Part shown: positions 48,344 through 57,248 of the stretch, one piece after another
Layout: the number at the start of each line of letters is the position of its first letter
Numbering within the stretch: the stretch's first letter is position 1
Source of the DNA: Neonectria sp. B-13
Lineage: Eukaryota; Ascomycota; Sordariomycetes; Hypocreales; Nectriaceae
Assembly (NCBI GenBank): GCA_002682825.1
Contig: NOKP01000002.1
Span: 1-64,000 of the forward strand
DNA length: 64,000 nt
Direction of reading: 5' to 3'
The notes under the pieces: generated by a model
Database searches by the model: none
What the model saw: the letters and a program-made list of their open reading frames with translations, nothing else
Told to the model about the DNA's origin: nothing
Made by a program: the position numbers and the translations under genes

Positions 48344-51300
48344 GATGCCGGTTTGCTGTCTTTGAACTGGGAGAAGAAAGATGAGAGTCGAGCAACTCTG
48401 AAGTTGAGTGGGAAATCCACAACTTGCCCGTCGCGTCGTGAGTCTTTAAATATGACTCCCGTCGCAGCTGGCCCGAGCTGGAGAACTTGGAGAAGTCCCC
48501 ACGTCGGGGGTGGAGCAACCCCGTACCATTGTACGTAAGAATCCGATGATGTGAGTTCGAACCTCGCAACGGCCCATGGGGAATTCTCCCTGTTCCTCCC
48601 CGCGTCCGCCGCCGGGCTGAGAACCCAATGCAAAGGGCTGCCGCGTAGAGCTGGAGTGACGCCGCCGCCGCGAGGCTGTACAAGAACAGAGGCCGTCGGT
48701 GACGTCTGTGCTGTGCTGGCGATGCACGCACCATGCCGCGACTCCTCGATTGTCAGCAACTACGCGCCGTAGCTCCGAACCAGCCGCGGCTTTAGCTTAG
48801 CAGGAGAATAGCTCTCTTACCTGCCGAAGGTCCATCGAATGATTGCTCCTGGCTGAGCCATTTGCGAGATTAAAAAATAAATTTGCCCCATGTTGGGATT
48901 AGGAGAGACATCACGTAACTGCAAAACGCAACCCAACTCGTGGTGGTTTTGCGAGTCTATAAGCCCCAACGCCGCCTTTACATCAGAGAATGACAATCGT
49001 CGGCCCTCCGTTATCACAGTCCAACAGGTAATTCGGAGCTCCGTTATCACACTCGGTCAGTCAGGTACTAAGTGAATCACGTACGCGTTTCATAATGGCA
49101 TCGACAAGAGGACGCGGGTAACACCGGCCCCCGCCGCCCGGCCGTCGCCGCCGGCGTATTTACGGGCTCGGGTGGAGTCTATGTGGTAAAAGTTACGAAA
49201 CCTCATCCACTTCGCCACCGGGAATCCGACCCGTAATCTCAAATAATAAACCCGTCGCGTTCTGGTTGTCAAGGCCTGACTCGGCGTCGGGTGAGAGGGA
49301 GGCGTGTTGCCTCTTTGGTGTCATTTGCTCAGTCTTCGGCCGGCCCGGAGATGTTGTGCGACGTCCCAGCCGCGGTTGCTACACTCTGGCTGGTCCCACG
49401 GACCGTCGGTCGCGGTCTTTGGACGTAGCCATGGAGAGGAATTGAAACCGCGACCAATCTTTCGGATGGCTGCCCTTTCCTGTGTTTTGAGCACCCCAAT
49501 TGTCGATTGTGATCCGCAAACTGGGCTTCAACACAGAGTCGAACGCAGTTACTCCGGCAACTACATTCTAGCCAAAGCACACTACGGATACCATTCATCT
49601 CGTTGACAAGTCGAAAAGATAATCGCAAAACAGAGGATCCCATTGATTCATGTGGAGGTACAGGGGAGCCTACCAAGATGCATTTCTTCCTCCCTAGCAG
49701 AGCCAAGCCCATAAGCAACTGCCAGAGCCTATAAGTGACTCGTCGCACAAGACATCGAAATGCAGCAGGGGACGTGCAGCCGCCCCTCTAAAAACACAAA
49801 TATACCACGCCAGTCCGGCATTGCCCAGACAGAGGCAACAAAAAGCACCTGATGTGGTCACTACCCGGCACCAACAAACATTTCAACGAAACGCAGCCGT
49901 GTAGCAATTACTCCATTAGGCAGGTGGGTTATCAAGTGGCCCAATCGTTCTCACAGCTGCCGGGAATGACCTTCGGCACCAACAGCTTTAATTCATTAGT
50001 AATATGGTCCCCTTGTAGAGAGAGAGCCGCCCGGCGGATCTCGTGTTTTCTGCCTTGCTTTTCGGCCCGTTTTCTTTTTTTCCTTTTTTCTCGCTCTCAT
50101 CTGGCTGGCTTGCCCCCGATTCGAGAACACCCACGTCGGAATTTTCTAGTGCTTTTCTTGCCAGATCTTGCATCGGCGTTACGCATTAGCATGTGCAGCG
50201 GCGACGCCTTCTAGAAGGAATCGCAGCCACACCTCTGGGCCCTGGATCGCATGGTCGTGCAACACTCCACCAATTCAATGATTTACCTTCAATTGCGAGA
50301 CTTTCAACCTGCTTCTGATTTCAGGTGACTTCGTTAACGAGTGAATAAGAGTCAGCAATGGCGTGACGTAGGTAAGTGAAAGTCAAGCTAAGTCGACAAC
50401 ATGGAGGTCTTGTGCATGGAATAGGCATTCCACAGTGTGACTTGAATGCATGGCGACCACCTCATTGCGACGAGTGACCCGCTGCTTGCCCGGAGTCAAT
50501 ACTAAGATAATAGACGTGTATAGCCCCTAGAATGACACCATTAACACCATCCAAACTCATTATTCCATCATGGCGCATGTTCATCGTGGTCGACACATGT
50601 CCCGGAGAGCCGACCATGCTTAGGAGGTGAGGTGTCTTTAGGCAATAGCTACCGGGGTGCATAATTACACATCTTAGCGAGGAGCCGATTTAAGATTTTC
50701 CGCATCAACGCCACAACCACAACCGAGATTAGTTTCATCACAGTGCACCTCAACATCACAAACATCTACAAACCAAAGCACCCACGTCTTTTACTGGCAC
50801 CATTCCGCTCCACTTCTCCAGCCCGTATGGCAGAAATTCAAGTATTAACAGTGAGGATATCATAAAATGGCATTTTCTGTTGCAACCGTACAATAATAGT
50901 GAATTTAACAGATGCCACAACGGAGGAAGGCCAATTCTCGTCGTCGTACACCCTCAATCAGGAACCCGGCGATGGGAACGGCCAAGTTTAAGCTTATTAG
51001 TGAGCGGGTTGTTGCACAGGTCAATGGTGCTAGGATTGATTGGGTCATAGATGTCGCCGGGCACGTCGAAGACAACTTGCGTGGTTCATATCAGTGTTAA
51101 GAAGATAAACTGCAGGGTTGTCGGGGTGAGAGTGTTGACCATCCTTGTATTGCCAAGAAAGTAGTAGAGCTTGGAGCTTAACGTCACCTAAGTAGGTGCT
51201 CGACATATTCTCTAGTCTTTTGCTCTGTATGCAACAGTGGTGCAATTGCTGATTCGAGATTGGAAAGACAGGCAATTTCGAAAAAACAAGGTGGGTATTT

Positions 51301-51408
51301 TGTGAAGTGATCCGGGTCTAGGAACTTGTCTGGAAACACCGTGTGATGGAGAGTTTTAGCAATTTCCTGAACTAACTGTCGACGTAGTATCCTCAAAACA
51401 CAGCACAA
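48344..51408. other. Long intergenic region, no gene accepted
   Basis: 3 kb in which frames of up to 165 residues occur on both strands but overlap each other and show no motifs. A tRNA T-arm-like word (GTGAG-TTCGAAC-CTCGC, 48550-48566) lacks a matching acceptor. A CT/TTTTC-rich patch lies at 50060-50095. The left 430 bp include the leader of the transporter gene. Confidence 0.45.
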
Positions 51409-51425
51409 GGTGGAACTAGGCGAGA
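51409..51425. repeat. Target-site duplication, left copy (17 bp)
   Basis: GGTGGAACTAGGCGAGA here is identical to 51805-51821. The two copies exactly bracket the SINE-like insertion. Confidence 0.75.
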
Positions 51426-51804
51426 TTTGTTTTGTTTGTTTTGTTTTGTTTGTATTATTTACGTCGTGCGGGATCGGCCCGCCTGTTCCTCTTGGGACAA
51501 GACGACGTGCTATGCAGGCTAAGACTAAAGGTACAGGGTAGGGGATTTCTTCCTAAGTATAGGGTAGGTCGCTTAGGTCGCTAGCGCAGCTCCCTAGGGA
51601 GATAAAGCCTAGCTTCCAAAAACGCGTCTTCTGGCTTTCCCTCCGTCCTCCACACCCTCTAGCATTTCAACGGCAAAATGCACACAACTTGATCCTGCTA
51701 TGAGCCCGTCAGCGGGTCTCGGATAGCGCAGATTGGACTCTGCTGTCAGCTAATAGTTTTATAGGAAAGGGAACCATCTGAAAACCCTAGGCATCCGTCG
51801 AAAC
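51426..51804 (-). mobile_element. SINE-like (non-LTR) retroelement insertion with A-rich tail
   Basis: 379 bp lie between two perfect 17-bp direct repeats. Read on the minus strand, the element ends in an A-rich tail of repeated ACAAA/ACAAAA units (plus strand about 51426-51452) that abuts the repeat. Target duplication, tail and short length are the hallmarks of target-primed reverse transcription. There is no coding frame of note, so it is either a SINE or a 5'-truncated LINE end. Convincing A and B boxes are not seen; a weak B-like word lies at 51685-51695. The perfect duplications suggest a recent insertion. Confidence 0.75.
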
Positions 51805-51821
51805 GGTGGAACTAGGCGAGA
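51805..51821. repeat. Target-site duplication, right copy (17 bp)
   Basis: Second copy of the 17-bp repeat flanking the SINE-like element. The matching bases stop at both ends of the word, as expected for a target duplication. Confidence 0.75.
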
Positions 51822-52481
51822 ATCAACAGCAAGCCTAACGTGCAGGGTAGATTAACTCGCACGAGCACCACCATCTAGTTATCTAAGTACTTATTTGAAT
51901 ACTTTTGCTACTACTCGCTGATTGCGTGTTTGGCTAGGACACATCCATCAAACTCACTGCTAATTGATGTAATAGCACCGATCTACTTTGAGTGGAAGGA
52001 TACGGATTCTGATGGAGGTTTTGTGAGAATGGACAATCATAGGAACTGCATTCTCAAAATCAATTTGTGCCTTATTTCGTTTTTGATGCTTCGCTTGACT
52101 GTAGGCTTCTTTTCTTTACATTACTCTAGCTCTTGCATTGGGTTGCCCCTCTGGAATTCTTTTCCTCTATCGCCGTCTTTATAGTATTCTTTTTAGCCCT
52201 CGTCGATATCATCGAATGGATCAAGGCGAAGGAGCAGATAACGTACACCAGATACTAAAGTAAGATGCTATGCCCAGCACCATCAATCCCAATAACTTAA
52301 ACATAGCAAGCTTTCCCAGTAACATGGTTCGCATTAATATCGCATCTTGAGCCTGTTTTTGCAACCTGTCTGGGTCCCTCTCTCTGACCTTGATGTCTAC
52401 TTTATGAAAATATTATCTTGAACCACAGCACATATAAACGACCGTCTCTCGTCAAGCTGACAACTCAGAATTGTATATATT
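51822..52481. other. Intergenic, no gene seen
   Basis: About 660 bp beside the ankyrin-repeat gene's 3' end. The frame 51930-52184 has a hydrophobic stretch but no start context or motif to support it. Confidence 0.45.
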
Positions 52482-55400
52482 TTAGCGAATCTTTCGTCGA
52501 AGCTCACTGATTATGTCTTGGCTAAATTTGTCAGCGATAGACTCAATGAACCCCTCCGTAACCTCAATGGTTACTGGCCGTGCAAGAACTTGACTCATCA
52601 TTTGCTCGCCAGGTGCTTGGCTTGCAATGACTTTGATGGTGTCTTCTCTGACCCTGAATTCGTGGCCCCTCCTGTCAAGTAGCAGCGTCATCAGATCTGT
52701 GCCATCGTACTTATTACCTGCAGCCGCCTTCACAATATCTTCTGTGACCCTGAATTCCTCGCCCCGCTCGTCAAGTAGCAGCCTCATCAGCACCGCGCCA
52801 CTATACTTATTGCCTGCAGCTGCCTTGAGGATGTCCTCGGTGATCTTGAATTCCTCGCCCCGCCGGTCAAGCAGCAGCTTCATCACCCTGTCGCCAAGCC
52901 CATTATTCCCTGCAGCTGCCTTGAGGATGTCCTCTGTGATCTTGACTTCCTTGCCGCCTTTATCAAGCAGTAGCCTTGCTAGCTCCACGCCATATAACTT
53001 ATTGCCTGCAGCTGCCCTGAGGATGCATTCCGTGACCTTGACTTCCTCGCCCCGCTCGTCAAGCAACAGCTTCATCAGATCTGCGCCACAGTGCTCATTA
53101 CCTGCAGCCGCCTTCACAATATCTTCTATGACCCTGAATTCCTCGCCCCGCTCGTCAAGTAGCAGCCTCATCAGCACCGCGCCACTATACTTATTGCCTG
53201 CAGCTGCCTTGAGGATGTCCTCGGTGATCTTGAATTCCTCGCCCCGCCGGTCAAGCAGCAGCTTCATCACCCTGTCGCCAAGCCCATTATTCCCTGCAGC
53301 TGCCTTGAGAACGTCCTTTGTTACTGTGAATTCCTCACCCCGGTTATCGAGCAGCAGCTTCATCACCCTGTCGCCAAGCCCATTATTCCCTGCAGCTGCC
53401 CTGAGAATGTCCTCTGTTACTGTGAATTCCCCACCCCGGTTATCGAGCAGCAGCTCCATCACGCTATCGCCACTCCATGTATTTCCTGCCGCTGCCTTGA
53501 CAACATCTTCCGTAATCTTGACTTCCTCCCCCAATAAATGCAATAACAGGTCAACTAGGTTAGAGTTGTAGCTAATGTGGGTATTAGTGGCCTCCATGGC
53601 GGCGACCCCGTCTTGCTTGCAAATCCAGGGTCTGGCGTAGTAGAGACCACCGGCAGCGTCCTGTACCGTTTTCATTGTGATTTTACTCGGTCCGTAACTC
53701 TCAAAGAACGCATGCACCGAAAACAGGGCCTCTGGAAGACCATCTTGCAGCACTGGGCTAGTATCATCGTCTGGCATGCTGTATAACACCACAATGATAC
53801 CCTTCCTACTTGTGCTTTCTTGATTTAAGCGTTTGAGCAAGAATTCTGCACATCTCCACTCCCATTTGCTCATTGCCCACTGCCACGCTTCGACGTGCTG
53901 AATGAGGGTGTTGACGTATGCTCCATTTCTCACAAGTACTTCTGCAGCATACTCTTGGCGGCTCAATAACGCAACCATCAGGGGCGTGAGATCCTCAACA
54001 TCGGGACTATTTATGTCGGCCTTCTGCAGAAGCCGTTCAATAGCGTCGACTTGCCCCATCTTGGCTGCCCAATGTAAGGGTGACTGTCCTGTGATGGCCT
54101 TGTTGAAGGTAGTTACACGCTGATCATTCATCAAGATGTCTACCACACCGACATTGCCCCGAGCAGCGGCATATGACAAAGGTGTTCGCCTGGATGAATC
54201 TTCTGTCATCGGAAATGCTTGTCTCTCCATCAACGTCCGTACGACGTTGGTATGTCCATACTCAGCAGCGTAGCTGAGTGGGGTTCGTTTCAATCCGTCT
54301 GCCGAGTCAACAACGGAGCCGATCCCTAGAGCTGCTTTAACTATTTCAAGCCATCCTCGTTCAGCCGCCCAGGAAAGAACTGTGCGACCATGTTTATCAG
54401 GGGATAAAACATCTTGGACTTGGCTGATCAGCCAAAGGCTTTCCGTTAGATCGTTACCAGAAATTGCTCCAATAACATCCTGGGGTGTAGGAGTCAGGGA
54501 ACGATCTATCGGTCTTTGCAGAATGCCAATATAGCGACTCGAGATGGCAGCGACTGAGCCGTGGCTTGCCTGTTCCTTCAGCCAGGAGAGTCCTTTCGCG
54601 ACGAATGCATCCAGCGACCCGAGTTTCGAGAAACGAGCATGCCGGTAGAGTTCGCCCAATTCTAGCGTGGTCGCAGCTAGCTTGCTGTCATCTTGTTCGT
54701 TCTTGGTGCCGAGAGCAGTCTGCCATGCCCATTTGAGGATGTCCTCTGCCTCCTGGTAGTTTTCTTCTTTCCTGAGTTCCTCAGCGATGCCATGGATAAC
54801 CGGGAGGTCGTTTCCTGCAGAAGGTAGCTTAGACCGATATCTCAAAGCTGGAATGATAATCGAGTATGCGTCCTGAGCAGACCCAAGGCCGCTCCGCTTG
54901 AAACAGTCGGCGAGCCTGGTTATCACTTCATTCGAAAGGTAAAACCCTTTGGTCCCTCTCATGGGTTTGGCCTTCCCTCCGATGGAATCAAACCTCTCTA
55001 TAATTGCGCATAGGAAGGATTGGTACAGTTCATGGGCACACGTAGTCGAGAGGGAATGGTTAACCGCCATGGTCAACGCAAAGATTTCGGTCGAGACTGG
55101 AAAGTCTGCGGATTGCCAACCAGACAGCCGCAGCCGTGATAAGTTTGAACCAGCGGTTGTTTTGCGGACTGTCTGAACATCGTGCATCTCCCATAGAGTG
55201 TCAGGGCCTCTTGCCATGCGATCTGGACTTGCGACCCATTTCTTCGTCGTAGTTAGTGGCAGAAAGTCCTCGGACCAAAACTTCATCTCCATCTTCGTGT
55301 GTTCTACGTCTTCTAGAGTGGCCCCAACAGCCATGATTCTTGACATTGGTACTTCTGGTGCTGTTGACACTTTGAGACCGAATTTATCGGGCGTTTCTGT

Positions 55401-55976
55401 GAGAGGATCCGAAAGCATCGACCAAGTCCAGAGACCTAGTACGGCTTCGAGGCTTTCCTGATTTACCTCCCAAATTGCAGACTTGTCTTCCTGGGACGGC
55501 GTGTGAAGACGGAGGCTGGCCTTTGAAGCCTCTTTTGCGCTGCATGCTGCGATATTGATATTCCAGGAGAGCGATTTGGCATTCTCCCCAGCAGCCTTCA
55601 CTTTAGCGTGAGTGAGGAGAACCGCGGCGCTGGATTCGATCGCCTGCTTGAGCTGCTGAGCTTGCTGTCGCACATGCACCAGGCGTGTGTCCCATGCTCC
55701 TGATAACTTTGATTTGACGTGTGATGATTGAACAGTCATCTTTGCGAGTCGACATCGGTAGTGAAATATCTTAATAGCCAAAGGTAGTTTCGTTAAAGTC
55801 TTGGTGCTCAGGGTCGAGTTGGTCTCCGTCGTCGTATGCTTGCCTGGTGTGGTGACGCCGTTGCCTTGTGGATCGCCCCCGGGTCGATCTGAAGCGGAAT
55901 GTAGCTCCCCTGACGGACCTAATACAGACCAGAGTTTCCTCCCTCGGTCGGCTGCATCGGGGCCCTCACTACCCAT
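52482..55976 (-). CDS. Ankyrin and 32-residue-repeat protein (downstream part of a split gene)
   Basis: 1164 residues counting from ATG 55976. It is probably the continuation of the membrane-protein frame 55989-57248, because the two are in the same frame, separated only by TGA and four codons. Residues about 55-500 are helical with no known domain. Residues 528-690 hold about five ankyrin repeats (GRTVLSWAAERG, RTPLSYAAEYGH, RTPLSYAAARGN, SPLHWAAKMGQ, TPLMVAL). Residues 821-1140 are ten direct repeats of exactly 32 residues, of the form (I/V)TEDILKAAAGN-x5-VM-x-LLLD-x-RGEEF. Such architecture is known in fungal NLR-like or ankyrin recognition proteins whose repeats evolve quickly. A NACHT P-loop is not seen. 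The role is unknown, and recognition or heterokaryon incompatibility is a hypothesis. Confidence 0.8.
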   Translation of the reverse strand: MGSEGPDAADRGRKLWSVLGPSGELHSASDRPGGDPQGNGVTTPGKHTTTETNSTLSTKTLTKLPLAIKIFHYRCRLAKMTVQSSHVKSKLSGAWDTRLVHVRQQAQQLKQAIESSAAVLLTHAKVKAAGENAKSLSWNINIAACSAKEASKASLRLHTPSQEDKSAIWEVNQESLEAVLGLWTWSMLSDPLTETPDKFGLKVSTAPEVPMSRIMAVGATLEDVEHTKMEMKFWSEDFLPLTTTKKWVASPDRMARGPDTLWEMHDVQTVRKTTAGSNLSRLRLSGWQSADFPVSTEIFALTMAVNHSLSTTCAHELYQSFLCAIIERFDSIGGKAKPMRGTKGFYLSNEVITRLADCFKRSGLGSAQDAYSIIIPALRYRSKLPSAGNDLPVIHGIAEELRKEENYQEAEDILKWAWQTALGTKNEQDDSKLAATTLELGELYRHARFSKLGSLDAFVAKGLSWLKEQASHGSVAAISSRYIGILQRPIDRSLTPTPQDVIGAISGNDLTESLWLISQVQDVLSPDKHGRTVLSWAAERGWLEIVKAALGIGSVVDSADGLKRTPLSYAAEYGHTNVVRTLMERQAFPMTEDSSRRTPLSYAAARGNVGVVDILMNDQRVTTFNKAITGQSPLHWAAKMGQVDAIERLLQKADINSPDVEDLTPLMVALLSRQEYAAEVLVRNGAYVNTLIQHVEAWQWAMSKWEWRCAEFLLKRLNQESTSRKGIIVVLYSMPDDDTSPVLQDGLPEALFSVHAFFESYGPSKITMKTVQDAAGGLYYARPWICKQDGVAAMEATNTHISYNSNLVDLLLHLLGEEVKITEDVVKAAAGNTWSGDSVMELLLDNRGGEFTVTEDILRAAAGNNGLGDRVMKLLLDNRGEEFTVTKDVLKAAAGNNGLGDRVMKLLLDRRGEEFKITEDILKAAAGNKYSGAVLMRLLLDERGEEFRVIEDIVKAAAGNEHCGADLMKLLLDERGEEVKVTECILRAAAGNKLYGVELARLLLDKGGKEVKITEDILKAAAGNNGLGDRVMKLLLDRRGEEFKITEDILKAAAGNKYSGAVLMRLLLDERGEEFRVTEDIVKAAAGNKYDGTDLMTLLLDRRGHEFRVREDTIKVIASQAPGEQMMSQVLARPVTIEVTEGFIESIADKFSQDIISELRRKIR
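52557..53516 (-). repeat. Ten 96-bp tandem coding repeats, including a 384-bp-spaced near-identical pair
   Basis: The ten 32-codon units follow each other without insertions. The 209-bp segments 52717-52925 and 53101-53309 differ at one base only (52744 versus 53128) and are offset by 384 bp, four units. This points to recent unequal exchange or gene conversion within the array. Confidence 0.9.
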
Positions 55977-55988
55977 TTGTAAGGCAAG

Positions 55989-57248
55989 TCAGTCAAGCTC
56001 ATGGCCCTCAACTTCATCAGGGCGATCACGCAGGAGATTCTGCTCCTTGCTCAAGCGCCGCGTCCTCAATCCCGCACGGATAGCGCTCATGAGAACAATA
56101 GTTCCGAGTTGAAGGATAGCGACCGCTGAATGCATTGCTCTCAAGCCAACAAACTGGAGAACAAAGCCGGTTATCGTGGCGACTGTAGCAACCCAAACTC
56201 CCCACCACGGAAAAGACCGCTGTGCCTTCCATGATGTCGTGTATTGGCTCAGTGAGTCAGAAAAGGAAAATGCGTCGAATGTTTGATCACCGATGATTTG
56301 ATTTCCGGGCTGTACAACGTAGATGGTCGGGGCAAGTTGATTCCTGACTGAGGCTCTGCGGAACACTCGCTCCTTGGTACTTTGCTCTACCAGATATGCA
56401 CAGAAGAACATGCCTCCGCACAGCAATACAGTCCCGCTCAACATCAAAGGAAAGGACCAATCCGGAGGGAGATTTCCCTCCTTTTTCCAGTGAAACTTGT
56501 ACGTGGCAAGAGCGCCCAATAGCACAACCGATGCTTGCGCAACGAATCCAACGATTGCTGCGAACCAGGTGATGAATCCAGACTGCCTCCGGATGCCTAT
56601 GTTGAGAGAAAGGTTGGGATTTGGGGCAGACTGATCGTCGCTGTCATCATCGTTATCGCTAGAGGTCGGCTTCTTCTTCGTTTGGGCCTCGGAATCGTCC
56701 TGTGTGTGTTTCCCGAGTTCTACCCAACCGTCCTTTTTAGCACATTGTTTGATGTATTCTCGGAATGTGTAGATGCCACAGTCGGGCACTGTTTTGTTGT
56801 CAGGAGCGTCGGAAAAGTTGGCTGCCTCGCGGTCGTGGATAATCTCGAGGATCTTGGGGCGTCCGAAGACGCGGACAATGGCACCGTTGTGGTACAGCTC
56901 GCAGACATCGCGACTTGTGGACGAGCACAGTTCTGCTTCGGCGATGCCTCCTCCCTCCTGCGCTCGGCCGATGAATGCGCGCAGCGAAGGGCCGCCGCAG
57001 ACGCGAATCGCAGACACAATAGCAGTAATGATGCCCAAGGGAGCCATTGCGAATGTAAAGTTATCCAACGTGGTGGTTGACTCGCTCAAGAACTGCTTCG
57101 TTACCTGCTCCCCGAACAAGGCAAGAATTGGTGCAAGATCGGTGGCTAAGTTGTTGGCGAAGTCATCCCACCCATCTGCCTTGGCGGTTGTCACCAAGCA
57201 AGCCGCTAGAAAAAGACGAAGATAAACAATGTTGATTTGTAGCATCAT
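55989..57248 (-). CDS. Membrane protein, upstream part of the split ankyrin locus
   Basis: 419 residues from ATG 57248 to TGA 55989-55991. A signal or anchor segment (about 8-23) precedes DGWDDFANNLATDLAPILALFGEQ and a hydrophobic stretch (64-84). A soluble part then carries AFIGRAQEGGGIAEAELCSSTSRDVCELYHNGAIVRVFGRPKI, and an acidic linker and four further membrane segments follow (about 208-372). I know this WDDFxxNLATDLAP block as the N-terminal part of long fungal membrane/ankyrin proteins, where it is fused to an ankyrin half. Here the frame stops after HELD, and the ankyrin frame resumes four codons later in phase. A 78-bp candidate intron (55952-56029, GTGATC...GATGCAG) would remove the stop and give 1562 residues, but its donor is weak. 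Confidence 0.75.
   Translation of the reverse strand: MMLQINIVYLRLFLAACLVTTAKADGWDDFANNLATDLAPILALFGEQVTKQFLSESTTTLDNFTFAMAPLGIITAIVSAIRVCGGPSLRAFIGRAQEGGGIAEAELCSSTSRDVCELYHNGAIVRVFGRPKILEIIHDREAANFSDAPDNKTVPDCGIYTFREYIKQCAKKDGWVELGKHTQDDSEAQTKKKPTSSDNDDDSDDQSAPNPNLSLNIGIRRQSGFITWFAAIVGFVAQASVVLLGALATYKFHWKKEGNLPPDWSFPLMLSGTVLLCGGMFFCAYLVEQSTKERVFRRASVRNQLAPTIYVVQPGNQIIGDQTFDAFSFSDSLSQYTTSWKAQRSFPWWGVWVATVATITGFVLQFVGLRAMHSAVAILQLGTIVLMSAIRAGLRTRRLSKEQNLLRDRPDEVEGHELD

Noticed and set aside
48500..48575. tRNA-like T arm (GTGAG-TTCGAAC-CTCGC) on the plus strand
   Set aside because: The T arm pairs fully, but no upstream 7-mer pairs with the following acceptor half and no consistent D and anticodon arms can be drawn.
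49150..49250. tRNA-like words GGGTCGGATTCCC and TGGCGAAGTGG on the minus strand
   Set aside because: The order of the boxes is wrong for one tRNA, and neither word completes a cloverleaf with its flanks.
52627..53571. 314-residue Ser-rich open frame on the plus strand
   Set aside because: It is the antisense image of the 96-bp coding repeats of the ankyrin-locus gene, and its Ser/Leu periodicity only mirrors that array.
55952..56029. Calling the split ankyrin locus a normal spliced gene
   Set aside because: The 78-bp intron fits the frame, but its donor GTGATC is poor and it would delete sequence that reads as part of the protein. It is left as an alternative.
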